Source: Motilibacter aurantiacus
GTDB lineage: Bacteria > Actinomycetota > Actinomycetes > Motilibacterales > Motilibacteraceae
Direction of reading: 5' to 3'
Length of the DNA: 64,000 bases
NCBI RefSeq assembly: GCF_011250645.1
Contig: NZ_JAANNO010000001.1
Coordinates: 268,657 to 332,656 of the forward strand
Both the position numbers and the translations under genes were made by a program. Each line of letters starts with the position of its first letter. The stretch's first letter is position 1. Below are positions 7,893-17,147 of the stretch, piece after piece. The notes under the pieces were generated by a model. That model was given only the letters and a program-made list of their open reading frames with translations, searched no databases and had not been told where the DNA came from.

Positions 7893-9473
7893 TCAGTAGC
7901 GGAAGCGGGCGACGAGCGTCTGCAGCTCCGCGCTGAGCCCCTTGATCTGGCCGGTCGTCTCGGCGGACACGCGGACCTCCTCGTCGGTGCTGCCGGTGGC
8001 CTGCGCCACCCGGCCGATCTTGGCGGCGATCTCGTCGGTGCCCTGCGCGGCCTGGCCGACGCTCCGGCTCGCCTCCCCCGTCGTGGCGGTCTGCTCCTCC
8101 ACCGCGGAGGCGATGGAGGTCTGGAACGTCGCGATCCGGTCGATGATCTCGGTGATCCGCGCGATCGTGTCGGCCGCGGCCGTCGTGTCGGTCTGGATCG
8201 TCTCGACCCGGCGCACGATGTCCTCGGTCGCCCGGGCGGTCTCCTGCGCGAGGTCCTTGACCTCGGACGCGACCACCGCGAAGCCCTTGCCGGCCTCGCC
8301 GGCGCGGGCGGCCTCGATGGTGGCGTTGAGCGCGAGCAGGTTGGTCTGCTCCGCGATCGAGGTGATGACCTTGACCACGTCGCCGATCTCGCGCGAGGAC
8401 TCCGACAGGCGCCGCACCCGCTCGTCGGTGGCGGTCGCGGCGGCCACGGCCTCGCCGGCCACGGCCACCGCGTCGTTGGCGTTGCGGGAGATCTCCGAGA
8501 TCGACTCGCCCATCTCGTCGGTGCCGGCGGCGACGGTGCGCACGCTCGCCGAGACCTGATCGGCCGCGGCGGCGACCTGCGCGGCCTGCTCGACGGCCTC
8601 GGCGGACGCGGCGGCGATGCGCGCGGTGCCGCCCTCCAGCGTCCCCGCGGCGGTGGCGAGCGTGCCGGCCGTGCGTGCCGTCGAGCCGAGCACCTCGCGC
8701 AGCGAGGCGACCGTCGTGTCGACCGCCCGGGCGAGCTCGCCCACCTCGTCACGGCGCGCCGTGTCGGCCCCGCCGGCGACGGTGAGGTCCCCGTCGGCGA
8801 CGGCGCTCAGCGTCCGGACCGTGCGCCGCAGCGGGCCGACGATGCCGTTGGCGATGAGCAGGGCGAGGCCGGTGCCGCCCGCGGCCGCGAGCACCAGGGC
8901 CACGATCAGCACGAGCCGCGCCGAGGCGTACACGTCGTGCGAGGCCTTCTGCTGGGCCTTGCCGGACTCGGCGAGCGCCGCGTTGAGCTCCTCGACCGCC
9001 GCCAGGATGTTGGAGTACGCGGTGGCGGAGTCGAGCGTGGCCCCGGAGCCGGCGGCCGTGCTGGTCGGCAGGCCGACGAGCGTGAACATCGCGTCGGTCA
9101 GCGGCCCCCACGCCTCCCGCACCGAGGCGATCTCGTCGGCCATCTCGGCCCGCTGCTCCTCGGTGAGGCCGGCCTCGAAGCCGTCGAGCACCGGGCCGAA
9201 GGCGCCGGCCGACTGCTGCACGCCCTTGACGACCTCGGCCTTCGCGTCGGCCCCCTCCGTCAGCGGGTACGCCAGCGCGCCCACCGTGAGGCTCTGCGCG
9301 AGGAAGCGCACCTGCCCCGCCTTGAGGACCTGGTCCTGCGTGGCGACGACCTTCTCGACCCCGCTGTTGATGCGGTCGAACGACCAGGCGCTGTAGGCGC
9401 CGAGCGTTATCGACACCGCCACCACGGCGAGGAAGCCGGCGAGCAGCTTCGTGCGGATACTCGTCGTGCGCAT
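7893..9473 (-). CDS. Methyl-accepting chemotaxis protein
   Basis: A 526-residue receptor. TM1 is at about 9-30, a four-helix-bundle-like extracellular sensor at 31-185, TM2 at about 186-210, a HAMP domain to about 265, and the long cytoplasmic coiled coil to the end. The hairpin tip that binds CheA/CheW is well conserved ([18 protein letters not shown] at about 375-392). There is no C-terminal NWETF-type pentapeptide for CheR. ATG at 9473 is used because ACGGAGG lies 9 bases upstream and the membrane segment follows directly. No che or flagellar genes are in the window, so the receptor works with a remote signalling cluster. Confidence 0.93.
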   Translation of the reverse strand: MRTTSIRTKLLAGFLAVVAVSITLGAYSAWSFDRINSGVEKVVATQDQVLKAGQVRFLAQSLTVGALAYPLTEGADAKAEVVKGVQQSAGAFGPVLDGFEAGLTEEQRAEMADEIASVREAWGPLTDAMFTLVGLPTSTAAGSGATLDSATAYSNILAAVEELNAALAESGKAQQKASHDVYASARLVLIVALVLAAAGGTGLALLIANGIVGPLRRTVRTLSAVADGDLTVAGGADTARRDEVGELARAVDTTVASLREVLGSTARTAGTLATAAGTLEGGTARIAAASAEAVEQAAQVAAAADQVSASVRTVAAGTDEMGESISEISRNANDAVAVAGEAVAAATATDERVRRLSESSREIGDVVKVITSIAEQTNLLALNATIEAARAGEAGKGFAVVASEVKDLAQETARATEDIVRRVETIQTDTTAAADTIARITEIIDRIATFQTSIASAVEEQTATTGEASRSVGQAAQGTDEIAAKIGRVAQATGSTDEEVRVSAETTGQIKGLSAELQTLVARFRY

Positions 9474-9616
9474 GGGGCCGGACCTCCGTGTCGACAGGGC
9501 GTCACCCCGCCCTTCGGCCCCGTCGCCGCGAAGCTGAGCGCTCCCGCAGCCCTGGCCCGCTATGGCACACCTACGCCCCGGTGCACGCCGGCTCGCGGTG
9601 TTTCCGCTCCCCCGGG

Positions 9617-9632
9617 CCGGGCTATAGTCCGG
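9617..9632 (+). promoter_or_regulatory. Palindromic promoter region of the GAF-GGDEF gene
   Basis: CCGGGCTATAGTCCGG is a 16-base inverted repeat with one mismatch centred on CTATAG, and it contains a TATAGT -10 box (9623-9628). The -35 region is weak (TTTCCG). A regulator bound here could control the downstream cyclase and, on the other strand, the chemotaxis gene. The promoter role is inferred. Confidence 0.4.
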
Positions 9633-9634
9633 GC

Positions 9635-9757
9635 ACTTCTCACGCGGGCGCAGCAGGCGCCCGCCGGCTCTGAAGCCGTCCGGGGCCCTCAGGTGACGCC
9701 CATACCGTCCCGGACGCGACTGCTGCCCCGGGACCCGCGAGTCCGGGGGAGGCAGAC
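9635..9757 (+). promoter_or_regulatory. Structured 5' leader with a hairpin covering the ribosome-binding site
   Basis: From the inferred transcription start near 9635 the leader folds by eye into successive stems. P1 is a perfect 8-bp stem (9644-9651 with 9657-9664), P2 a perfect 5-bp stem (9665-9669 with 9674-9678), and P3 a 6-bp stem (9679-9684 with 9709-9714) around a 24-base internal segment. A last hairpin (9723-9755; CTGCC with GGCAG, then an inner bulged stem) buries the Shine-Dalgarno GGGGGAGG (9745-9752) just before the GTG at 9758. This is the plan of a translational riboswitch or thermosensor. It does not match the c-di-GMP-I or -II consensus as I remember them. Confidence 0.4.
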
Positions 9758-10837
9758 GTGGCGGATCAGCAGGGGCTCCTCGAGGTCGTCGTCGGTTTCG
9801 CACGACGGTCCACCGGCACGTTCACGGTCGACGGGGTGCTCCGCGACCTCGCGGCCGGCGCGTGCCGGGTCGTCCCCGGAGCCGGTGCGGGCGTGATGTA
9901 CGTCGACGGTGGGCGCCCGCGGCTCGCCCACGCGACCAGCCGGCCCAGCGAGAAGGCGGAGGCCGCGCAGGACGTGCTGGGGCAGGGTCCCTGCCAGGAC
10001 GCGTTCCGGACGCGGCAGCCGGTGGTCGAGGCCGACCTGGCGGCGGCGGCGGAGCGCTGGCCGCAGTTCGTCGAGCGAGCGATCCGGCTCGGCCTGGGCG
10101 CGGTGATGTCGGTCCCGCTGCTCGCGCGCGGGGACGTCTGGGGGGCGCTCGACCTGTACCGCGACGCGCCCGGGCCCTGGGCGGAGGACGACCTGCAGGC
10201 CGCGCGCACGCTCGCGGACGTGGCGGTGAGCTACGTCGTGATGGCCCACGACCGCGACCGCGCCGCCGCCGCGAACGACACCCTGTCCTACGCGGCGACC
10301 CACGACGCGCTCACGGGCCTGCCGAACCGCGCCCTGCTCTACGACCGGCTCGAGCACGCGCTGGCCGCGGCACAGCGCCGGGAGGCCCCGGTCGCGGTGC
10401 TCTTCCTCGACCTCGACGGGTTCACGCAGATCAACGACGCGTACGGCCACGAGACCGGCGACCTCGTGCTCGTCGAGGCGGCCGGGCGGCTCGGGAGCGC
10501 CCTGCGCAGCGAGGACACGCTGGCCCGGACCGGCGGGGACGAGTTCGTCGTGCTCTGCGAGTCGCTCACCGCCGGGCCGCGCGGGACCGTCTCCGACCAC
10601 GCGCTGTCGGTCGTGTCGGCCCGGCTCCACGAGGCCCTGGCCGCCCCGCTGCGGGTCCGCGGCCAGGACATGCGCCTGCGGGCCAGCATCGGGGTCGCGA
10701 CGGCCGGGCCCGGGTTCGACGACCCCGACGCCCTGCTCCGCGCGGCGGACGACGCGATGTACCGCGAGAAGCCCGGCACCGCCGCCGAGCGCCGGCCCGT
10801 CCCCGGCCGGCTGCGCATGGTCGAGCCGCTGGGCTGA
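9758..10837 (+). CDS. GAF-GGDEF diguanylate cyclase
   Basis: A 359-residue soluble protein. A GAF sensor domain fills about 1-160 and contains GPCQDA, as in the GAF domains of ANTAR proteins. The GGDEF domain (about 180-345) has the intact active-site GGDEF at 259-263 and the product-feedback I-site RSED (250-253), exactly five residues before it. It should make c-di-GMP, be inhibited by its product, and be tuned by a ligand or redox signal through GAF. The GTG start has a strong Shine-Dalgarno GGGGGAGG at 9745-9752. It is divergent from the chemotaxis receptor, linking chemosensing and c-di-GMP. Confidence 0.9.
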   Translation: MADQQGLLEVVVGFARRSTGTFTVDGVLRDLAAGACRVVPGAGAGVMYVDGGRPRLAHATSRPSEKAEAAQDVLGQGPCQDAFRTRQPVVEADLAAAAERWPQFVERAIRLGLGAVMSVPLLARGDVWGALDLYRDAPGPWAEDDLQAARTLADVAVSYVVMAHDRDRAAAANDTLSYAATHDALTGLPNRALLYDRLEHALAAAQRREAPVAVLFLDLDGFTQINDAYGHETGDLVLVEAAGRLGSALRSEDTLARTGGDEFVVLCESLTAGPRGTVSDHALSVVSARLHEALAAPLRVRGQDMRLRASIGVATAGPGFDDPDALLRAADDAMYREKPGTAAERRPVPGRLRMVEPLG

Positions 10838-10859
10838 GGGCCGGCGATCGACCGTCAGG

Positions 10860-11474
10860 TCAGACGAGGTCCCCCACCAGCTCCACCCCTGCGGCACGCA
10901 GCTCGGACAGCGCGCGCTCGGTCGACGCGGGGGCGACACCGGCGCAGAGCGCCAGCAGCACGCGCACGCCGTAGCCGGCCTTGGCCGCGTCGAGCGCCGT
11001 CGCGCGCACGCAGTGGTCGGTCGCGATGCCGACCACGTCCACGGACTGCACCCCGGCGGCCCGCAGGTAGCCGTCGAGCGGCTGCCCGTCCGGTGTCACC
11101 GCTTCGAAGCCGGAGTACGCCGCGGCGTGCTCCCCCTTGCGCACGGCGACGTCCACGTCCTGCGCGAACCCGCCCCCGTGCCCCGCGTCCAGCCCCGGGT
11201 GCAGGTCGGCGCCGCCGGTGCCGACCACGCAGTGCGGCGGCCAGCTGCGCGCGAAGTCCGGGGCGGCGGAGAAGTGGTCGCCCGGGTCGACGTGCCAGTC
11301 CTGGGTGGTCACGACGCGGGTGTAGGCGTCCCGGTGCTCGCGCACGTACGCCCCGACCGCCTCGGCGACCTCTGCCCCGCCCGCGACGGCGAGGCTGCCG
11401 CCCTCGCAGAAGTCGTTCTGCACGTCCACCACGACGAGCGCGCGCCCGCCGGGACCGTCTACCGAAGCCGCCAT
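10860..11474 (-). CDS. pncA: Nicotinamidase (isochorismatase-like hydrolase)
   Basis: A 204-residue cytosolic hydrolase that turns nicotinamide into nicotinate for NAD salvage. The catalytic triad is visible: Asp17 in VVVDVQNDF, Lys113 in VRKGEH and Cys155 in ATDHCVRAT. Metal ligands are Asp59, His61 and His67 in QDWHVDPGDHF. This combination is diagnostic for PncA within the isochorismatase family. A TAGGCT box 7 bases before the ATG suggests a leaderless transcript. It is divergent from punA, so two salvage enzymes share a 50-base intergenic region. Confidence 0.92.
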   Translation of the reverse strand: MAASVDGPGGRALVVVDVQNDFCEGGSLAVAGGAEVAEAVGAYVREHRDAYTRVVTTQDWHVDPGDHFSAAPDFARSWPPHCVVGTGGADLHPGLDAGHGGGFAQDVDVAVRKGEHAAAYSGFEAVTPDGQPLDGYLRAAGVQSVDVVGIATDHCVRATALDAAKAGYGVRVLLALCAGVAPASTERALSELRAAGVELVGDLV

Positions 11475-11481
11475 GGCGGGG

Positions 11482-11487
11482 AGCCTA
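11482..11487 (-). promoter_or_regulatory. -10 box of leaderless pncA
   Basis: TAGGCT on the minus strand lies 7 bases before the ATG at 11474. No Shine-Dalgarno sequence is seen. Confidence 0.45.
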
Positions 11488-11511
11488 GTGCCGCCCCCAC
11501 GAGCCCGGCCC

Positions 11512-11517
11512 TACGCT
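11512..11517 (+). promoter_or_regulatory. -10 box of leaderless punA
   Basis: TACGCT lies 7 bases before the GTG at 11525, with no ribosome-binding site between them. Confidence 0.45.
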
Positions 11518-11524
11518 GCAGCGG

Positions 11525-12367
11525 GTGAGCGACAGCTTCCGGGGCGCGTCCGACGCCCTTCCCGAGGACCCGTACGCCCGGGCCGCCGCCGCCGCGCAGC
11601 GGCTGCGCGAGCTGACCGGGGTGGACCGCCACGACGTGGCGCTCGTGCTCGGCTCGGGCTGGGTGCCCGCCGTCGACGGCATCGTGGCGGGGCGCGGCAG
11701 CCAGACCGCAGACCTCCCGGTGACCGACCTGCCGGGCTTCGCACCACCGGCGGTGCAGGGCCACGCCGGCCGGGTGCGCTCGCTGTCCGTGGGCGGCAAG
11801 CACGTCCTGGCGTTCCTCGGCCGCACCCACCTGTACGAGGGCCGCGGCGTCGCCTCGGTCGTCCACGGGGTGCGCACCGCCGCCGCGGCCGGGTGCTCGG
11901 TCGTGGTGCTCACGAACGGGTGCGGCGGGCTGCGCCCGACGTTCTCGCCCGGCCAGCCGGTCCTGATCAGCGACCACATCAACCTGACGGGGGCCTCGCC
12001 CCTCGTCGGCCCCCGCTTCGTGGACCTCACCGACCTCTACTCGCGGCGGCTGCGGACGCTGTGCAAGCAGGTCGACCCCTCGCTGGAGGAGGGCGTCTAC
12101 GTGCAGCTGCCCGGCCCGCACTACGAGACGCCGGCCGAGATCGGCATGGTCCGCGCGGTGGGCGGGGACCTCGTGGGCATGTCGACGACCCTGGAGGCCA
12201 TCGCCGCCCGCGAGGCCGGCGCCGAGGTGCTGGGCATCTCCCTCGTGACCAACCTCGCGGCGGGCATGACCGGCGAGCCGCTCAACCACGAGGAGGTGCT
12301 GGCCGCGGGCAACGCGGCCGCCGGCCGCATGGGCTCGCTCCTCGCCGACGTGGTGGCCGGCCTGTGA
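11525..12367 (+). CDS. punA: Purine nucleoside phosphorylase
   Basis: A 280-residue cytosolic enzyme that splits inosine and guanosine (and deoxy forms) with phosphate into base and (deoxy)ribose-1-phosphate. It belongs to the trimeric, low-molecular-mass class. Motifs include LVLGSGWVP (phosphate loop), GRTHLYEG with the catalytic-site His, [18 protein letters not shown] and VTNLAAG (base recognition). Mycobacteria call the ortholog deoD. The next gene, a phospho-sugar mutase, starts inside its stop codon, so the product ribose-1-phosphate can pass to the next enzyme from a coupled transcript. Confidence 0.93.
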   Translation: MSDSFRGASDALPEDPYARAAAAAQRLRELTGVDRHDVALVLGSGWVPAVDGIVAGRGSQTADLPVTDLPGFAPPAVQGHAGRVRSLSVGGKHVLAFLGRTHLYEGRGVASVVHGVRTAAAAGCSVVVLTNGCGGLRPTFSPGQPVLISDHINLTGASPLVGPRFVDLTDLYSRRLRTLCKQVDPSLEEGVYVQLPGPHYETPAEIGMVRAVGGDLVGMSTTLEAIAAREAGAEVLGISLVTNLAAGMTGEPLNHEEVLAAGNAAAGRMGSLLADVVAGL

Positions 12368-14262
12368 GCGAGCAGCCGCCGCCGACCTCGGACGAGGCAC
12401 GCGCCGGGGACCAGGAGCGGGTGCCCTACGGGCTGCGCGACGAGGACACCGAGGGCAGCGCCGCGGCCGAGCCGGACGCCGAGCACGGTGCGCCCGGGGA
12501 CCGGACGTCGACCGGCGGGCCCGGCGACGACCCGGCGCTGACGCCGAACCCCGTCCAGCCCGACGGGCAGGCGATGACCGACGGGGCGCACGAGCACCGC
12601 CAGTCCGAGGACACCGTGGACGTGCTCGAGCTGGCGCGGGCCTGGCTCGCGGAGGACCCCGACCCCGCGACGCGCGGCGAGCTGCAGGCACTGCTCGCCG
12701 AGCCGGACCCGGCCGCCGCGCTGGGCGACCGGTTCACCGCACGGCTGGAGTTCGGCACGGCCGGCTTGCGCGGCGCGCTCGGCGCGGGGCCCAACCGGAT
12801 GAACCGGCTCACCGTCCTGCGGGCGACGGCCGGCCTGGTGGCCTACCTGCGCAGCCGGGCCGCGCGCCGCGTCGTCATCGGCTACGACGCCCGCTCCCGG
12901 TCGGCGGACTTCGCCCAGGACGCGGCGTCCGTCGTCAACGGCGCCGGCATGGAGGCACTCCTCCTGCCCGGCCCGCTGCCGACGCCCGTCCTGGCGTTCG
13001 CCGTACGACATCTGACGGCTGATGCCGGAATCATGATCACCGCATCGCACAACCCGGCTGCGGACAACGGCTACAAGGTCTACCTCGGTGACGGCTCCCA
13101 GATCGTGTCGCCGGCCGACGCCGAGATCAGCGCGGAGATCGACGCCGTCGGCCCGGTGATGACGATCCCGCGCGGTGACGGCTGGGCCGAGGCCGGGGAG
13201 GACGTCGTGGAGGCGTACGTCTCGCGCGCGGCCTCCGTCGTCGCCGCCGGCGGCCCGCGCGACCTGCGCATCGTCTACACACCGCTGCACGGGGTGGGCC
13301 GGGACACCGCGCTGGCGGCCTTCGCCCGGGCCGGCTTCCCGGAGCCGTACGTCGTGGCCGAGCAGGCCGAGCCCGACCCGGCCTTCCCGACGGTCGCGTT
13401 CCCGAACCCGGAGGAGCCGGGGGCCATGGACCTGGCGCTCGCGGCCGCCGCACGGGAGCAGGCCGACATCGTGCTGGCCAACGACCCCGACGCCGACCGC
13501 CTCGCGGTCGCCGTCCGTACCAGCGGGCGGCACGGGCGGTGGACGGTGCTGCGCGGCGACGAGGTCGGGGCGCTGCTGGCGACCCACCTGGCACGGCGGG
13601 CCGCGCACGCGGGCCGGGCCGGCGGGGTGCTCGCGACGTCCATCGTGTCCTCGTCCCTGCTCTGCCGGATCGCCGCGGCGCACGGGATGGGCTTCGCGGA
13701 GACGCTGACCGGGTTCAAGTGGATCTCGCGCGTGCCCGGCCTGACCTACGGCTACGAGGAGGCGCTCGGCTACTGCGTCGACCCCGAGGGCGTGCGCGAC
13801 AAGGACGGCATCACCGCCGCGCTCGTCGTGGCCGAGCTCGCCGCGTCGCTCAAGGCCGAGGGGCGCTCACTGCTGGACCTGCTCGACGAGATCGCCGTCG
13901 AGCACGGCCTCCACGCGACGGACCAGCTGTCCGTCCGGGTCAGCCAGGCTGCCCGGATCCGCGCTGCGGTGGACCGGCTGCGGCAGGGCCCGCCCCAGCG
14001 GCTCGGCGGCCGGGCCGTCACCGCCGTCGACGACCTGGCGGCAGGGGGTGGCGGCCTGCCCCCGACCGACGGGCTGCGCTTCCACCTCGAGGGCGGCGCG
14101 CGCGTGATCGTCCGGCCCTCGGGCACGGAGCCCAAGCTCAAGTGCTACCTCGAGGTGGTCGAGCAGGTCCGCGACGGCGACGTGGACAGTGCCGGCAAGG
14201 CGGCCGCGGCCGCGCTGGAGGCGCTGCGCGCCGACGTCGGCCAGGCGCTGCAGCTTTCCTGA
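12364..14262 (+). CDS. Phospho-sugar mutase (phosphopentomutase/phosphomannomutase, PmmB-like)
   Basis: An alpha-D-phosphohexomutase family enzyme, 632 residues from GTG 12364, which overlaps the punA stop by 3 bases. The first 70 residues are an acidic, low-complexity stretch not seen in the family. ATG 12574 would give 562 residues, nearer the usual 530-560. Counting from 12574, the phosphoserine is about Ser158 in TASHNPA. Metal-binding NDPDADRLA, the sugar loop [16 protein letters not shown] and the phosphate clamp [10 protein letters not shown] are all present. Next to punA it probably moves phosphate from C1 to C5 of (deoxy)ribose, as proposed for M. tuberculosis Rv3308; phosphomannomutase activity is the alternative. 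Confidence 0.88.
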   Translation: MSEQPPPTSDEARAGDQERVPYGLRDEDTEGSAAAEPDAEHGAPGDRTSTGGPGDDPALTPNPVQPDGQAMTDGAHEHRQSEDTVDVLELARAWLAEDPDPATRGELQALLAEPDPAAALGDRFTARLEFGTAGLRGALGAGPNRMNRLTVLRATAGLVAYLRSRAARRVVIGYDARSRSADFAQDAASVVNGAGMEALLLPGPLPTPVLAFAVRHLTADAGIMITASHNPAADNGYKVYLGDGSQIVSPADAEISAEIDAVGPVMTIPRGDGWAEAGEDVVEAYVSRAASVVAAGGPRDLRIVYTPLHGVGRDTALAAFARAGFPEPYVVAEQAEPDPAFPTVAFPNPEEPGAMDLALAAAAREQADIVLANDPDADRLAVAVRTSGRHGRWTVLRGDEVGALLATHLARRAAHAGRAGGVLATSIVSSSLLCRIAAAHGMGFAETLTGFKWISRVPGLTYGYEEALGYCVDPEGVRDKDGITAALVVAELAASLKAEGRSLLDLLDEIAVEHGLHATDQLSVRVSQAARIRAAVDRLRQGPPQRLGGRAVTAVDDLAAGGGGLPPTDGLRFHLEGGARVIVRPSGTEPKLKCYLEVVEQVRDGDVDSAGKAAAAALEALRADVGQALQLS

Positions 14263-14270
14263 CCCCCTGG

Positions 14271-17006
14271 TCAGCCGGCGGCCCCCGTGGCCGCCGGCTG
14301 TGCCGCCCGCTCCGCCGGCACCCGCCCGTCCGCCTGCTCCCCCAGCCCGCAGCGGGCCGCGACGGCTGCCGGCGTCATCGGCCGGGCGATGAGGTAGCCC
14401 TGCGCGGAGTCGCAGTCGAGCGCGACGAGCGCGGCGAGCTGGGCGTCCTCCTCCACGCCCTCGGCGACCACCGCGAGGTCGAACGCGTGGGCGGCGCTGA
14501 CGATGAGGCGTACCAGCTCCCGGTGGCCCGGTGCCGACGACGCGACGAAGCTGCGGTCGATCTTGAGCGTGTCGACGGGCAGGTGCTGCAGCTGGCCGAT
14601 GGACGTGTAGCCCGTCCCGAAGTCGTCGATGGCGATGCGCACGCCCCGAGCGCGCAGCGCGGCGAGCCGGTCCGTGCAGGCGGGGTCGTCCGCCATTATC
14701 GTCTCGGTCAGCTCCACGACCAGCCGCGACGGGTCGAGACCGGAGGCCGCGAGCGCGTCGGCCACGTCGTCGACGATCCGCGGGCTGGCCAGGTGGCGGG
14801 CCGAGATGTTGACCGCCATGGTCAGCCCGCTTCCTGCCCCCGTGGACCACTCGGCCAGCTGCCGGGTTGCCTCGGCGAGCGCCCAGCGCCCGAGGTCGCA
14901 GATGAGGTTCGACTGCTCGGCGAGCGGGATGAACTCCGCGGGCGGGACCAGGCCGTGGCCCGGCCGCTCCCAGCGCAGCAGCGCCTCGAAGCCGCGCAGC
15001 TCGCGGGTCGCGACCGAGACGACCGGCTGGTAGTGCAGCACGAACTCCCCCGCCGCCAGGCCGCGCGTGATCGCCGCCTCCAGCTCGGCGCGCTCGGCCA
15101 GCTCGCGCCGGAGCCCCTCGTCGAAGACCTCGGCCGTCCCGCGCCCGGACGTCTTCGCCCGGTACGCCGCGGCGTCCGCCTCGCGCAGCAGCGCGTCCGC
15201 GTCGACCGAGCCGGCGGTGCTGACCGCGACGCCGATGCTGGCCCCGATGCGCACGACGGTGTCGCCCACCGCGATGGGCTCGCACAGTGCCTCGATGAGC
15301 CGGTGGGCCAGCGGGAGGAGCGCAGCCCCGGACTCCACCGGCTCCACCAGGACGAGGAACTCGTCGCCGCCGAGGCGGCAGACCACGTCGCCGGACCGGA
15401 CGAGGGCCTGCATGCGGCGCGAGACCGTGCGCAGCACCTCGTCCCCGGCGGCGTGGCCGAAGGTGTCGTTGACGCGCTTGAAGTGGTCCAGGTCGACGAA
15501 GAGCAGCGCGACCGTCGCCCCGGCCCGCTCCGCGCGGTGCAGCGCGCCGGCGATGTGGCGCAGCCCTTGGGCGCGGTTCGGCAGCTCCGTGAGCGCGTCG
15601 TGGGCGGCCTGGAAGGCCAGCTCGACCTGGAGGGTCTCGCGCTGCCGGATGGAGGTGACGATCTGCTGGATCGACGCGTGGACGACGCTGCCGAGCGGGC
15701 CGGTCAGCGGCTCGCGCAGGCGCTCGTCGTCCAGCTCGCCCCGGGCCACGGCCTCCGCGTGCCCCTGCACCCGGCGCAGGCTCGCGACTGCGGTGGCGAG
15801 CGCGCGGGCGACGGTGCGCACCTCGCTGGGCCCGGACTCGTGCACCTGCACGAGACGGCCGCGGCTGACCTCCTCGGCGTCGGCGGCGAGGCGGCGCAGG
15901 GGCCGCGAGACCGACTGCTCGACGGCGACCAGGAGCCCGAGGGCGAGCAGGAGGAGTAGCGCGCTCAGGCCCAGCACGGCACGCAGGTCGCTCATCGCGC
16001 CCGAGCGCTGCTGCCCGGTGACGTCGATCGCGTGCCCCGCGGCGCGGTCGAGCAGCGCGACCAGGCTGGTGTCGCGGGCGATGCCCTCGGAGTAGCTCTG
16101 CACGAGGGCCGACAGCGACAGCCGCTCGGCCGGGTCGGTGGCGGCGCGCAGGGTGCGCTCCAGGGCGAGCTCGAACCGGCGCAGCGGCTCGGCGGCCTTG
16201 GTCTCGTTCCAGGCCGCGCGCAGCGCCTCCGTGTGCATCAGGTCGACCCGGCCGGCCGCCGCCTCGTAGGCACCGCGGTCCGTCAGCAGGTCACGCTGCT
16301 CCACCTGCGCCCGGGCCCCGCGGGCGAAGCTGGTGGCGAGGAACTGCCCGAGCTCCTCCGCGGACGCCTCCACGAGGTCGGAGACGCGGCCCAGGTCGTC
16401 GAGGGCGGCGACGCCCTCGGGCGACAGTCCCTGCGCGATCGCCTCGTCGATGTGGGCGCGCTCGACCGAGGTCAGCTCCTGCGAGATCCGCTCGTAGCGG
16501 TGGTAGACGTCGGCCCCGACGTCCAGCGCCGCGCGGACGGTCTCGTCGTCCGGCTCGGCGGTGTCGAGCCCTCCGCGCAGCACCGCGAGCTGTGTGGTCA
16601 GGGTCGCGACGAGCCGGGGGCTCACGCCCGCCGCGCGGGCGCGGGCGAGGGCGGCGTCGGTCTCCTTGCGCGCGCTCGTGACCTGGGTCACGGAGAGCGC
16701 CAGCACGCGGTCCCGGCTGGCGGGCACGAGCCCGAGCAGGCGCGAGAGGGTGGCGTCCTTGGCGATGGCCATGCTGACCGACGGCAGCGTCTCCTGGCCG
16801 GTCATGCTGCGTACCGAGCTCAGCGCGACGACGGCCTGCACCGAGCGCTCGGCACGCTTGGCGTTGCGCGCGGTGTCGAGCCGGGCGTCCACGACCGCCG
16901 CCCCGAGGGCCCCGACGCCCACCATCGGCACCACCACGAGCGCCAGCAGTCGCGGGCGCAGCGATCCCCTGGGCCGGCGCCTCCGCAGCAGCTGCACTCC
17001 TGACAC
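14271..17006 (-). CDS. Membrane-bound GGDEF-EAL c-di-GMP enzyme
   Basis: A 911-residue dual protein. TM1 is at about 20-40, a long helical extracytoplasmic sensor at 41-343, TM2 at about 344-362, HAMP to about 415, GGDEF at about 475-625 and EAL at about 640-895. The cyclase site GGDEF (546-550) and the I-site RSGD (537-540) are intact. The phosphodiesterase domain keeps FEALLRW (Glu674), NISARHL, DDFGTGY and KIDRSF, so both activities are possible and the sensor may decide the balance. It ends 8 bases past the stop of the convergent mutase gene. Confidence 0.93.
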   Translation of the reverse strand: MSGVQLLRRRRPRGSLRPRLLALVVVPMVGVGALGAAVVDARLDTARNAKRAERSVQAVVALSSVRSMTGQETLPSVSMAIAKDATLSRLLGLVPASRDRVLALSVTQVTSARKETDAALARARAAGVSPRLVATLTTQLAVLRGGLDTAEPDDETVRAALDVGADVYHRYERISQELTSVERAHIDEAIAQGLSPEGVAALDDLGRVSDLVEASAEELGQFLATSFARGARAQVEQRDLLTDRGAYEAAAGRVDLMHTEALRAAWNETKAAEPLRRFELALERTLRAATDPAERLSLSALVQSYSEGIARDTSLVALLDRAAGHAIDVTGQQRSGAMSDLRAVLGLSALLLLLALGLLVAVEQSVSRPLRRLAADAEEVSRGRLVQVHESGPSEVRTVARALATAVASLRRVQGHAEAVARGELDDERLREPLTGPLGSVVHASIQQIVTSIRQRETLQVELAFQAAHDALTELPNRAQGLRHIAGALHRAERAGATVALLFVDLDHFKRVNDTFGHAAGDEVLRTVSRRMQALVRSGDVVCRLGGDEFLVLVEPVESGAALLPLAHRLIEALCEPIAVGDTVVRIGASIGVAVSTAGSVDADALLREADAAAYRAKTSGRGTAEVFDEGLRRELAERAELEAAITRGLAAGEFVLHYQPVVSVATRELRGFEALLRWERPGHGLVPPAEFIPLAEQSNLICDLGRWALAEATRQLAEWSTGAGSGLTMAVNISARHLASPRIVDDVADALAASGLDPSRLVVELTETIMADDPACTDRLAALRARGVRIAIDDFGTGYTSIGQLQHLPVDTLKIDRSFVASSAPGHRELVRLIVSAAHAFDLAVVAEGVEEDAQLAALVALDCDSAQGYLIARPMTPAAVAARCGLGEQADGRVPAERAAQPAATGAAG

Positions 17007-17105
17007 TTCGGCCGCGGCCGCGCGGACCTTCGTGCTCCCTGCGGGTGACGGGCACCGGGAGCAGCAGCGGGAGCAGCAGCGCCGAGCGGCCGGGAACGCC
17101 GGGGA

Positions 17106-17142
17106 GCCGGAGCGGGGCCCGGATGTCGGGCCTCGCTCCGGC
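17106..17142 (-). terminator. Hairpin terminator after the glycerophosphodiesterase gene
   Basis: A 16-bp stem (17106-17121 with 17127-17142, one G-T wobble) with a 5-base loop lies 6 bases beyond the stop of the gene at 17148. There is no T-tract, as is usual in high-GC actinobacteria. Confidence 0.6.
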
Positions 17143-17147
17143 CCGGG

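Noticed and set aside
9474..9616. Flagellar sigma (FliA/WhiG-like) promoter before the chemotaxis gene
   Set aside because: I found no TAAA-N15-GCCGATAA-like sequence on the minus strand.
9474..9757. c-di-GMP-I or -II riboswitch
   Set aside because: The leader has stems but lacks the conserved bases of either class as I remember them, so I list it only as an unassigned structured leader.
11473..14262. A 929-residue open frame starting before punA
   Set aside because: Its first 297 codons run in another frame through punA and are a high-GC shadow; the mutase starts at 12364 or 12574.
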